A DNA stretch of 5,860 bases. Source: Alphaproteobacteria bacterium UBA1002 (GTDB lineage Bacteria; Pseudomonadota; Alphaproteobacteria; Rickettsiales; UBA998). Positions within the stretch are counted from its first letter, which is position 1; each line of letters begins with the position of its first letter. The translations under genes were made by a program, and so were the position numbers. Below, piece after piece: positions 1 to 5,846 of the stretch. The stretch is from positions 1 through 5,860 of the forward strand of contig DBAU01000035.1 in the NCBI GenBank assembly GCA_002291845.1. The letters are read 5' to 3'. Below the pieces are notes generated by a model. It was not told the DNA's origin. It made no database searches and was given only the letters and a program-made list of their open reading frames with translations.

Positions 1-853
1 GACGGGGATCGGCATCTAAAATATCAAGGCGGGCCGTTCCGTCCAGCTTGACGATTTCGCCACGAACCGGGACGCGTCCCAAACGATCAAAAATCAAGCC
101 TCCGAGCGAATCATACTCCTCTTCTTCGTCCTCAGGCCTGAGTGATACTTGGAGCGTCTCCTCAATTTGCTCAATACGCATGCGTGCATCTGCTTCATAA
201 GCACGTGAGGAAAGCTGCTTCAGCTCCTCTTCCGGATCAGGCTGGTCATGCTCATCCTGTATTTCACCAACCAGCTCCTCAAAAAGATCCTCCATTGTGA
301 CCAGCCCATCAGTACCACCATATTCATCCACTACCACTGCCATGTGCACACCGGAGAGACGCATTTGTACCAGCAGATCAATGATACGCATCGTGGGTGA
401 AATAAAGAGGATATTGCGCACCAGTGCATCCAGAGTGAATGGCTTTTCACCCGCGATGGCGGGCACAATATCCTTCAGGTGAATAAAGCCACGCAGACGG
501 TCAAGCGTCTGATCGTAAACAGGCATGCGTGTATGGCCATTCTCAATGAATATTTTGGTCAGCGCCTCAAGCGTAATTTTACATTCCACCGCAATAATAT
601 CGGCACGCGGCACCATCACGTCACTCACCGTAATGTCGCGGACCTCAAGGACGTTACGTAGCATGTCCTTTTCATCAGCGGTAAAGACATGGCCTTCTTC
701 TTCATGCTCCTGAATAATTTCCTCGAGCGCCTCTTTGAGAGAATCTCCGCTGCGTCCAGCAAAAAAATCGCGGATCCGGCTGAACAAACCGCCGGAGCGC
801 GATTCAGGTTCAGAACTAGTAGCGAAGCGAGAAGAATCGTCAGAAAGATTCAT
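1..853 (-). CDS. corC: CorC/TlyC-family CBS-domain protein, C terminus cut off by window edge
   Basis: The minus strand reads open from an ATG at 853-851 to the window edge, giving 284 residues without a stop. Residues 1-35 are a variable, polar leader. Residues 36-70 form the acidic helical segment that precedes the CBS pair in this family. CBS 1 spans about 78-132 (VMVPRADI, then TRMPVYD and GFIHLKDIV). CBS 2 spans about 150-200 and contains the signature VVVDEYGGTDGLVTMEDL. The CorC/HlyC transporter-associated domain starts near 240 (YDSLGGLIFDRLGRVP). There is no N-terminal DUF21 membrane domain, so this is the soluble CorC type (E. coli CorC is about 290 residues), and probably only a few dozen residues or fewer are missing. 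The family is linked to Mg2+/Co2+ resistance and historically to haemolysin TlyC; the biochemical role is not settled. The start lies 11 bp after the ybeY stop, with no clear Shine-Dalgarno, which suggests translational coupling. lnt is the expected next gene, outside the window. Confidence 0.93.
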   Translation of the reverse strand, partial: MNLSDDSSRFATSSEPESRSGGLFSRIRDFFAGRSGDSLKEALEEIIQEHEEEGHVFTADEKDMLRNVLEVRDITVSDVMVPRADIIAVECKITLEALTKIFIENGHTRMPVYDQTLDRLRGFIHLKDIVPAIAGEKPFTLDALVRNILFISPTMRIIDLLVQMRLSGVHMAVVVDEYGGTDGLVTMEDLFEELVGEIQDEHDQPDPEEELKQLSSRAYEADARMRIEQIEETLQVSLRPEDEEEEYDSLGGLIFDRLGRVPVRGEIVKLDGTARLDILDADPR

Positions 854-919
854 AAGGAGCGGGCTCAGGCCGAAAAAGAAGCGCGGTACGGGTTAGCTAC
901 GCCAAGCGAAGCGAGAAGA
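821..919. repeat. Pair of 15-bp direct repeats across the ybeY/corC junction
   Basis: AGCGAAGCGAGAAGA occurs at 821-835 (inside the corC 5' end) and again at 905-919 (inside the ybeY 3' end), 84 bp apart. On the coding strand the two copies are read in different frames, giving SSRFA in CorC and LLAS in YbeY. The word is itself partly repetitive (AGCGA twice). It may be one copy of a dispersed short repeat or a chance match. Confidence 0.6.
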
Positions 920-1413
920 TCAATCTCTATACGCTCCATAACTTCTGCTTCATCATCTTTCATATGATCGAGCCCAAGAAGGTGCAACGTGCCATGCACC
1001 AGCATGTGAGCCGTGTGATCCTGGAGCGTCTTGGTCTGCTCTGTCGCTTCACGCTGCAAGGTATCGAGGCTGATAATAATATCTCCTAATACGCGCGGAG
1101 TGCCCTGCAGATGTGGACCTTCTGGGTCTGCTTCAAAGGAAAGCACGTTAGTGGGCTTGTCCTGCCCACGGAAGCGGTGATTCAATTCGTGCACCTCAGC
1201 ATCATTTGTCATAACACACGCGACTTCGAGCGGGGTATTACCCCACTCCTGCCGCCACCATCGGTCAAGCTGCGTATGCAGCACATGACGGATGATACGT
1301 TTGCAAAAATCATTGGCATGCGGCAACGCATCGTGCCAACGACGATCATGAATCGCAACAGTGATATCAAGCGGAGGCGAGTCGTTTTCGCGCATGGTAG
1401 GTTGTGAAGGCAT
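865..1413 (-). CDS. ybeY: Endoribonuclease YbeY (rRNA maturation factor)
   Basis: YbeY is a metal-dependent single-strand RNase needed for 16S rRNA 3'-end maturation and 70S ribosome quality control. The protein carries the family's metal-binding signature HGTLHLLGLDH at residues 140-150, with His140, His144 and His150 as the ligands. The other conserved block is at 78-94 (NHRFRGQDKPTNVLSFE), followed by LGDIIIS at 109-115. I chose the ATG at 1413-1411 (182 residues). A second ATG at 1395 would give 176 residues, and a TTG at 1473 would give 202. None has a convincing Shine-Dalgarno, so the start is uncertain. E. coli YbeY is about 155 residues; the excess here is at the N terminus and in residues 45-60. 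phoH lies just upstream (83 bp from its stop to this ATG) and corC 11 bp downstream, the classic phoH-ybeY-corC order. Confidence 0.95.
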   Translation of the reverse strand: MPSQPTMRENDSPPLDITVAIHDRRWHDALPHANDFCKRIIRHVLHTQLDRWWRQEWGNTPLEVACVMTNDAEVHELNHRFRGQDKPTNVLSFEADPEGPHLQGTPRVLGDIIISLDTLQREATEQTKTLQDHTAHMLVHGTLHLLGLDHMKDDEAEVMERIEIDLLASLGVANPYRASFSA

Positions 1414-1496
1414 TATATTACAACTGATACACGAAAAGTGATGCGCTGAAAAGCCCGTCCCGTCAAGCGCCAACCGACTCTATGGCCGCTATAATT

Positions 1497-2585
1497 TTAG
1501 CTTGTACCACCATCGTGTTCTTCCGGACGCTCACCATCGGCTTCCTCGCCACCCTGTCCCGGGCGGATACCTTTATCCCAATCCTCGTAAGCCTGCACAA
1601 TACGGGCTGCCAGTGGGTGGCGCACCACATCACCGTCCGAGAAGCGGACTACGCCGATACCTTCAATAAATTCCACCTTCCGGATACAGTCACGCAGACC
1701 AGATTTTATATCACGCGGCAGATCGGTCTGGGTCAGGTCTCCGGTAATCACCATGCGTGAGTTCTCACCAAGACGAGTGAGAAACATTTTCATTTGGGTG
1801 GGGGTCGTATTCTGGGCCTCATCGAGGATAATGAACGCATTGGAAAGTGTTCGGCCACGCATGAACGCGAGCGGCGCCACCTCAATCTCGCCTTTTTCCA
1901 TCATCTCATTGACCTTCTCGGCCGGCATCATATCAAACAGCGCATCGTAGAGAGGACGCAGAAATGGATCGATTTTTTCTTTCAGATCCCCCGGAAGAAA
2001 ACCGAGCTTTTCGCCGGCCTCAACGGCCGGACGTGACAATACGATGCGCTCCACTCCTTTGTTAAGATACGCATATACGGCCATGGCCATGGCGATATAG
2101 GTTTTACCCGTCCCTGCTGGCCCCAGCGCAAACGTGAGATCATAATCAAACAGGGTCCGAATGTAATTCGCCTGCATGTGGGTATAGGGCCGTATAGTCT
2201 TGCGCAGGGTACGTATGTAGATGTCTCCACCCTCTTTGCGCTTTTGAACATCTGGCTGGCCTTTGATCTCTGCCTCTGCCTCATCATCACTGACAGGCGG
2301 CGCCATACGTATGGCGGTCTCCAACTCTTTCGGACTTAAGTGACCGCCTTTTTCGAGCAAGCCATAAAGGTCCATCAAGATACGCTCAGTCAGCAATACG
2401 TCGCGTTTATTGCCAGAGAGCGTGAGCATATTTCCACGCGAAACGGCTTGAATGCCTAGCAGTTTCTCTAGCTTTTTAAGGTTTTCATCCGCATGCCCAT
2501 ACAGTTCGGGCAGAAGGGAATTGTCTTCGAAAAAAAGATTCGTGGAATGTGGCAGGCGTTTGGTGACGTTTGCTTTCTTGACCAT
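1497..2585 (-). CDS. phoH: PhoH-like ATPase (YbeZ type)
   Basis: This is a 362-residue P-loop ATPase of the PhoH/YbeZ family, close to the usual length. Residues 1-75 form the N-terminal PhoH extension (small KH-like region). Residues 76-135 are a charged linker. The ATPase core follows, with Walker A GPAGTGKT at 155-162, the family motif SRPAVEAGEKLGFLPGD at 184-200, Walker B FIILDEAQN at 251-259, and RLGENSRMVITGD at 271-283 covering the sensor region. The C-terminal 25 residues are acidic, glycine-rich and probably disordered. In other bacteria YbeZ is a cytoplasmic nucleotidase or putative RNA helicase that partners YbeY; that partnership is inferred here from family and neighbourhood. 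The ATG at 2585-2583 is preceded by AAGGAG at 2604-2599, with a longish 13-nt spacing. No other in-frame start fits better. A 167-bp gap separates it from miaB, so it may have its own promoter as well as read-through. Confidence 0.95.
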   Translation of the reverse strand: MVKKANVTKRLPHSTNLFFEDNSLLPELYGHADENLKKLEKLLGIQAVSRGNMLTLSGNKRDVLLTERILMDLYGLLEKGGHLSPKELETAIRMAPPVSDDEAEAEIKGQPDVQKRKEGGDIYIRTLRKTIRPYTHMQANYIRTLFDYDLTFALGPAGTGKTYIAMAMAVYAYLNKGVERIVLSRPAVEAGEKLGFLPGDLKEKIDPFLRPLYDALFDMMPAEKVNEMMEKGEIEVAPLAFMRGRTLSNAFIILDEAQNTTPTQMKMFLTRLGENSRMVITGDLTQTDLPRDIKSGLRDCIRKVEFIEGIGVVRFSDGDVVRHPLAARIVQAYEDWDKGIRPGQGGEEADGERPEEHDGGTS

Positions 2586-2650
2586 GCGAGACTGCCAGCT
2601 CCTTACGTTTTTAATATAGTATCAGATTGGGGAAGAATTGCCATCGCAAG
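2586..2650 (-). promoter_or_regulatory. Candidate promoter region for phoH-ybeY-corC, possibly heat-shock type
   Basis: Reading leftward, CTTGCG (2650-2645) is followed after 12 nt by CCCCAATCT (2632-2624). This resembles the E. coli sigma32 elements CTTGAA and CCCCATnT, although the spacer is slightly short and the match is imperfect. Just downstream, TACTAT (2621-2616) or TATATT (2618-2613) could serve as a housekeeping -10, but no good -35 stands at the right distance. Transcription starting near 2617 would leave a leader of about 30 nt that includes the AAGGAG at 2604-2599. In E. coli the orthologous ybeZYX genes are reported as heat-shock inducible, which makes the candidate plausible, not proven. 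Confidence 0.35.
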
Positions 2651-2752
2651 ATTTTTTGACTCAAAACACCCCCCATGGCGCAGCGCACCAAAAATGTGGG
2701 GCACCTCTGCTGACATTCATGCCGCCGACCGCATGCAAAAGTGCCACTTTGA
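2586..2752. other. miaB-phoH intergenic spacer
   Basis: This 167-bp spacer holds no credible gene; open frames crossing it on either strand lack family resemblance and a ribosome site. I see no rho-independent terminator after miaB, because the short AAAGT/ACTTT hairpin near 2740-2752 is too weak and lacks a U tract. A perfect 13-bp palindrome, TTTTGA-C-TCAAAA, lies at 2654-2666 just upstream of the phoH promoter candidate. The most likely picture is partial read-through from miaB plus an internal promoter. Confidence 0.5.
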
Positions 2753-4111
2753 TTACGCAGCGCTTGCGACCGCACGACTAACAATCTGTCCGGTGACACT
2801 GTTGGGCTGACCACTGGTAATGTCCACCTCCACCAGCGTGTCTTTCAATGTAGAGGAACCCTCCACTACGACGGATTGCATCCAGGGACTCTTTCCGATG
2901 AGCTGCCCATCTTTCTTACCGGCTTTTTCTAAAAGCACCTGGCAGCGCTGCCCCACTGAGGCGAGGTTAAACGCGTGCTGCTGGCGATTAAGCAAGGTTT
3001 GCAGTAGCTGCAGGCGGGTCGCTTTCACCTCGTCTGCCACTTGCGCATCATGCTCTGCCGCAGGGGTACCAGGGCGCGGTGAGTACATGAACGAATATGC
3101 CTGTGCAAAGCCAACCGATTCGACCAGCTTCATGGTGGCTAGAAAATCATCATCCGTTTCGCCAGGAAAGCCAACAATAAAATCTGACGAGAAGGCAATA
3201 TCGGGACGAGCCTCACGCAATTGATGGATGATTTCCATATATTTTGCCGCGTGATGCTTACGATTCATTTTTTTCAAAATGCGATCCGATCCCGACTGCA
3301 CTGGCAAATGCAGATACGGCATAAGCTTGCGGATATCACGATGCACCTGAATCAGATCATCGGTCATATCATTAGGGTGGGACGTGGTGTAGCGAATGCG
3401 CTCCAGACCATTGATCTCTGCCAGCGCCTCAATCAAACGGGCCAGACTGGCCACCCCACCCTGCCCGTTGTCACCATGATAGGCGTTCACATTCTGGCCA
3501 AGAAGGGTAATTTCCACTGCACCTTGCTCTTCCACCATCCGTCGCGCCTCTTGCACAACAACTGCCATGGGGCGGGAATACTCCGCACCTCGCGTGTAAG
3601 GCACCACACAGAACGTGCAGAACTTATCGCAACCTTCCTGTACTGAGAGAAACGCAGAGCGCCCCTGAGGACGGCTTGCCTCAGGCAGCAGATCAAACTT
3701 CTGCACTTCCGGGAAATCCAGCTCGACAACGCCTCCCTGCTGTTTTTGCGCTTCAATAATCAGCCGGGGCAGATGGTGGTAGCTCTGTGACCCCATGACG
3801 ATGTCAACAAAAGGAGCGCGGCTGAGCATGGCCTCACCTTCCGCCTGCGCCACGCAGCCTCCCACGGCAATCATCGCCGGCGTCTTGCCCTGTGCACTGC
3901 GCTCCTGATTGGCAACGCGGATACGCCCCAGCTCAGAATAAACCTTTTCGGCCGCTTTTTCTCGAATGTGACAGGTATTAAGAATATGCAGGTCCGCCTG
4001 CTGCGGATCTGGCGTCTCCTCATATCCGATTCCTGCCAGCACATCAGCCATACGCACGGAGTCGTAGACATTCATCTGGCAGCCATAGGTTTTAATATAT
4101 ACTTTTTTCAT
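2753..4111 (-). CDS. miaB: tRNA-2-methylthio-N6-dimethylallyladenosine synthase MiaB
   Basis: MiaB is a radical-SAM methylthiotransferase that converts i6A37 to ms2i6A37 in tRNAs reading UNN codons, using two [4Fe-4S] clusters. All expected parts are present in 452 residues. The N-terminal UPF0004 domain has the auxiliary-cluster cysteines Cys11 (TYGCQMN), Cys47 (NTCHIREKA) and Cys86 (GGCVAQAEG). The radical-SAM motif CDKFCTFC lies at 161-168 and is followed by VVPYTRG. The sequence LLGQNVNAY and the TTSHPNDM and LHLPVQSGSD blocks lie in the barrel. A C-terminal TRAM domain occupies roughly the last 70 residues. The motif details favour MiaB over its relatives MtaB and RimO. The ATG at 4111-4109 has only a weak upstream GACGGG. 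phhB ends 55 bp upstream and may be co-transcribed. Placement before phoH-ybeY-corC matches the order in E. coli and many proteobacteria. Confidence 0.97.
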   Translation of the reverse strand: MKKVYIKTYGCQMNVYDSVRMADVLAGIGYEETPDPQQADLHILNTCHIREKAAEKVYSELGRIRVANQERSAQGKTPAMIAVGGCVAQAEGEAMLSRAPFVDIVMGSQSYHHLPRLIIEAQKQQGGVVELDFPEVQKFDLLPEASRPQGRSAFLSVQEGCDKFCTFCVVPYTRGAEYSRPMAVVVQEARRMVEEQGAVEITLLGQNVNAYHGDNGQGGVASLARLIEALAEINGLERIRYTTSHPNDMTDDLIQVHRDIRKLMPYLHLPVQSGSDRILKKMNRKHHAAKYMEIIHQLREARPDIAFSSDFIVGFPGETDDDFLATMKLVESVGFAQAYSFMYSPRPGTPAAEHDAQVADEVKATRLQLLQTLLNRQQHAFNLASVGQRCQVLLEKAGKKDGQLIGKSPWMQSVVVEGSSTLKDTLVEVDITSGQPNSVTGQIVSRAVASAA

Positions 4112-4166
4112 GTATACCCGTCTTACGGATGATCAATCTGGCCACTGCCAGGATTTGACGTTACAT

Positions 4167-4454
4167 TTACGCTATGGCGCTATGTAGTACTTTTTTCAAC
4201 GCATCGGCCAGCTCGAAATCCTTCTGCGTCAGCCCCCCCTCATCGTGCGTGGTGAGCGCCAGACGGACATAGCCCCAGCCAAATTCAATATCCGGATGAT
4301 GGTTATGGGATTCCGCAATGGCACCAATCCGGTTTACCACCTCAAGCGCCTCCATAAAATTCAGATACTTGCCAGACCAACGCAAGGTTTTACCATCCGC
4401 GTCCTCTGTCCAACCTCCTTCCGCTTTTCGAATCATCGTGAGCGTACCATCCAT
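4167..4454 (-). CDS. phhB: 4a-hydroxytetrahydrobiopterin dehydratase (PCD/PhhB)
   Basis: Pterin-4a-carbinolamine dehydratase removes water from 4a-hydroxytetrahydrobiopterin, recycling the cofactor after aromatic amino acid hydroxylation. The protein has the catalytic signature HNHHPD at residues 50-55 and the second block TTHDEGGLTQKDFELA at 68-83. The likely catalytic histidines are His52, His53 and His70. I took the ATG at 4454-4452 (95 residues) because AAGG sits 5 nt upstream. A GTG directly before it (4457) would add one residue. An in-frame stop at 4487-4485 rules out a longer product. Many family members carry an extra N-terminal helix of about 15-20 residues that is absent here, although the active-site core is complete. 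The gene diverges from tsaB and precedes miaB by 55 bp. No aromatic amino acid hydroxylase gene is in the window, so its partner is unknown; dehydratases in genomes without such hydroxylases have been tied to molybdopterin metabolism. Confidence 0.93.
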   Translation of the reverse strand: MDGTLTMIRKAEGGWTEDADGKTLRWSGKYLNFMEALEVVNRIGAIAESHNHHPDIEFGWGYVRLALTTHDEGGLTQKDFELADALKKVLHSAIA

Positions 4455-4457
4455 CAC

Positions 4458-4530
4458 AGCCTTGCCTTTTTGTTTCGTTTTCTCTTAGTTAAACGTGAAA
4501 TCATTTCAAAACAATAAGGAATCATCCCTG
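4458..4530. promoter_or_regulatory. Divergent tsaB/phhB control region with a perfect palindrome
   Basis: Rightward, a possible tsaB promoter is TTGCCT (4462-4467), an 18-nt spacer, and TAGTTA (4486-4491). Leftward, a possible phhB promoter is TTGTTT (4514-4509), a 17-nt spacer, and TAACTA, which is the same six base pairs (4491-4486). The two promoters would then overlap and compete. A perfect 13-bp palindrome, TGAAAT-C-ATTTCA, occupies 4496-4508. It covers the expected tsaB start point and lies within the phhB spacer, a position suited to an operator. The box matches are moderate and the regulator is unknown. Confidence 0.4.
4516..4520 (+). promoter_or_regulatory. Ribosome binding site deciding the tsaB start
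   Basis: AAGGA lies 10 nt before the ATG at 4531. This favours that ATG over the GTG at 4495, which lies inside the palindrome and has no Shine-Dalgarno. Confidence 0.6.
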
Positions 4531-5181
4531 ATGGGCGCACTTTTACTTGGCATGGATACTGCGCTAGGGGGGATGAGCCTCTCACTGTGTCAGGGGCCCA
4601 ACGAAATTGCAGGGATCCGCCATGCAACACGCAATGATCAGGCCGCACAACTTCTACCCTGCCTTGAAATACTGCTCCGCGAGGCGGGAGCAAATTATAG
4701 CGATCTGAGCGCGATTGTCGTAACCGTAGGGCCTGGTGGCTTTACAGGTGTGCGCATTGGCCTTGCCACCGCCCGGGCATTAGGCTTTGCCGCGGCAAAA
4801 CCCGTACGTGGCATCACTACGCTGGCACTGATGGCTCAGAAAGCCACGCCAAACTGGCGCCGTTTTGTGTGTGCCCTTCCGGCAGGCCGCGAACAGGTCT
4901 ATGTGCAGGGATTTGGTGAACAACCCGCCTTTCCCGAAGCATGCATGGCTTCCATCGCCGAGATCGCTACCTTAGCAGCAGAGGGGATGCCCTGCGTGAT
5001 CACTGAACAGCCTTGGATCGAGGCACTTCCTGCACAATCTGAACGGTTATTTCATGATACCACCGAAAATGCCTATCTAGCCTGCCAGTGGGCCTGGCAT
5101 ACCCCGCAAGATACATCATGCGCCCCCCTTCCGCTCTATATCCGACCACCAGATGCCAAGCCTCAAGCTCCCCTGTTTTGA
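4531..5181 (+). CDS. tsaB: tRNA threonylcarbamoyladenosine biosynthesis protein TsaB
   Basis: TsaB is the non-catalytic, ASKHA-fold partner of TsaD. With TsaE it forms the complex that places threonylcarbamoyl on A37 of tRNAs reading ANN codons (t6A). The 216-residue product starts with the family's strand LLGMDTALGGMSLSLC (residues 5-20). It has the signature GPGGFTGVRIGLATARALG at 67-85 and ends with the typical LYIRPPDAK at 202-210. The canonical signature is GPGSFTG, so serine is replaced by glycine at residue 70. The usual His-Ser-Glu-like segment before LLP is NDQAAQ here (35-40). The ATG at 4531 is supported by AAGGA at 4516-4520; a GTG at 4495 would add 12 unconserved residues. rimI, the frequent downstream partner, is not adjacent; a lipoprotein gene follows after a 92-bp gap. 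The protein is more divergent than the miaB and phoH products, but its identity is secure. Confidence 0.93.
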   Translation: MGALLLGMDTALGGMSLSLCQGPNEIAGIRHATRNDQAAQLLPCLEILLREAGANYSDLSAIVVTVGPGGFTGVRIGLATARALGFAAAKPVRGITTLALMAQKATPNWRRFVCALPAGREQVYVQGFGEQPAFPEACMASIAEIATLAAEGMPCVITEQPWIEALPAQSERLFHDTTENAYLACQWAWHTPQDTSCAPLPLYIRPPDAKPQAPLF

Positions 5182-5215
5182 TGGCGTGCTCTTTGGTTCA
5201 TGGCGATAGATAGCA

Positions 5216-5243
5216 TTGAAACGCCTTCGCGGTACGCTATAGT
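5216..5243 (+). promoter_or_regulatory. Sigma70-type promoter for the lipoprotein gene
   Basis: TTGAAA (5216-5221) and TATAGT (5238-5243) are separated by 16 bp, and each matches the sigma70 consensus at four or five of six positions. A start near 5250 would leave a leader of about 24 nt before the ATG at 5274. The -10 is embedded in a 13-bp inverted repeat (CGCTA-TAG-TAGCG, 5235-5247), which might be a binding site or chance. This is the best-looking promoter in the window. Confidence 0.6.
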
Positions 5244-5261
5244 AGCGGCGATTTTACTCAC

Positions 5262-5267
5262 AGGGAG
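5262..5267 (+). promoter_or_regulatory. Ribosome binding site deciding the lipoprotein start
   Basis: AGGGAG abuts the ATG at 5268 with no spacing, but sits 6 nt from the second ATG at 5274. The second ATG is therefore the probable start, which shortens the signal peptide by two residues (Met-Pro). Confidence 0.6.
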
Positions 5268-5273
5268 ATGCCC

Positions 5274-5846
5274 ATGCCCCCCGCTCGTTCCTTTTTTTAT
5301 GCTGCCTGCCTAGGCATCACGCTAAGCCTGACTGGATGCGCCACTGACACGGTGGTTGATCTGACCGCGCCCTCATTCCTTGATCAGCCGCAATATCGTA
5401 TGAATGTGAGTGAAGTCCGCGTGAATGATCAGTATGAGCCCTCCTTTGATGGCGGTCATGTGGAGCATCAGTTTCCCACCTCTCCGGCACGCGCCGTTGG
5501 CATCTGGGCGAATGATCGTCTGCAAGCCGCCGGTACGCAGGGGCTGATGGAAGTTATCATCCGCGAGGCCAGTGTGATCGAAACGCGCGGCAAAAAATTT
5601 GATCGTTATGACGCCGCACTGGCAGTCGACCTACGTCTTTACGATGGTATGCATTCGATGGCGCTGGCAGAATCTAACTCTCGCGTCACCCTGTCCCGCA
5701 GCATCAAAAACACAGCGAGCATCACCAAACGCGAAGACATGTTCGCGGAGATGACTCGTGATCTCATGAAGTCACTGGATGCCTCACTGGATACCAATCT
5801 CCGCCAGTATTTTGGCAAGCACATCGTCGGCACTGTGAACCGCTAA
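5274..5846 (+). CDS. Conserved hypothetical outer-membrane-type lipoprotein
   Basis: Counting from the ATG at 5274, this is a 190-residue protein with a clear lipoprotein signal. Arg5 gives the positive charge, residues 7-19 are hydrophobic, and the lipobox LTGC places the lipidated cysteine at residue 22. Ala follows the cysteine, with no Asp retention signal, which suggests transfer to the outer membrane. The mature part has about 168 residues with no transmembrane helix. It contains a segment reading VEHQFPTSPARAVGIWANDRLQAAG (about 63-87), a strand-rich centre (EVIIREASVIET, then AALAVDLRLYDG), and a charged C-terminal helix from about 140 to 180. It resembles uncharacterised lipoproteins I recall from alphaproteobacteria, but I know no function or gene name. 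It follows tsaB by 92 bp and has its own promoter, so functional linkage to tsaB is doubtful. Confidence 0.85.
   Translation: MPPARSFFYAACLGITLSLTGCATDTVVDLTAPSFLDQPQYRMNVSEVRVNDQYEPSFDGGHVEHQFPTSPARAVGIWANDRLQAAGTQGLMEVIIREASVIETRGKKFDRYDAALAVDLRLYDGMHSMALAESNSRVTLSRSIKNTASITKREDMFAEMTRDLMKSLDASLDTNLRQYFGKHIVGTVNR

Noticed and set aside
2493..2814. Open frames on both strands crossing the miaB-phoH spacer (105 and 67 codons)
   Set aside because: They overlap the ends of two firm genes, lack ribosome sites and show no recognisable protein features.
3221..3646. 141-codon plus-strand open frame inside miaB
   Set aside because: It lies antisense to a highly conserved gene, and its translation looks like a mirror of miaB codon usage.
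4130..4160. CTGGC-AGTG-GCCAG inverted repeat between phhB and miaB as a terminator
   Set aside because: The stem is only 5 bp and no T run follows on the minus strand.
5235..5247. CGCTA-TAG-TAGCG hairpin as a tsaB terminator
   Set aside because: The stem is short, no T tract follows immediately, and it coincides with a good -10 element.
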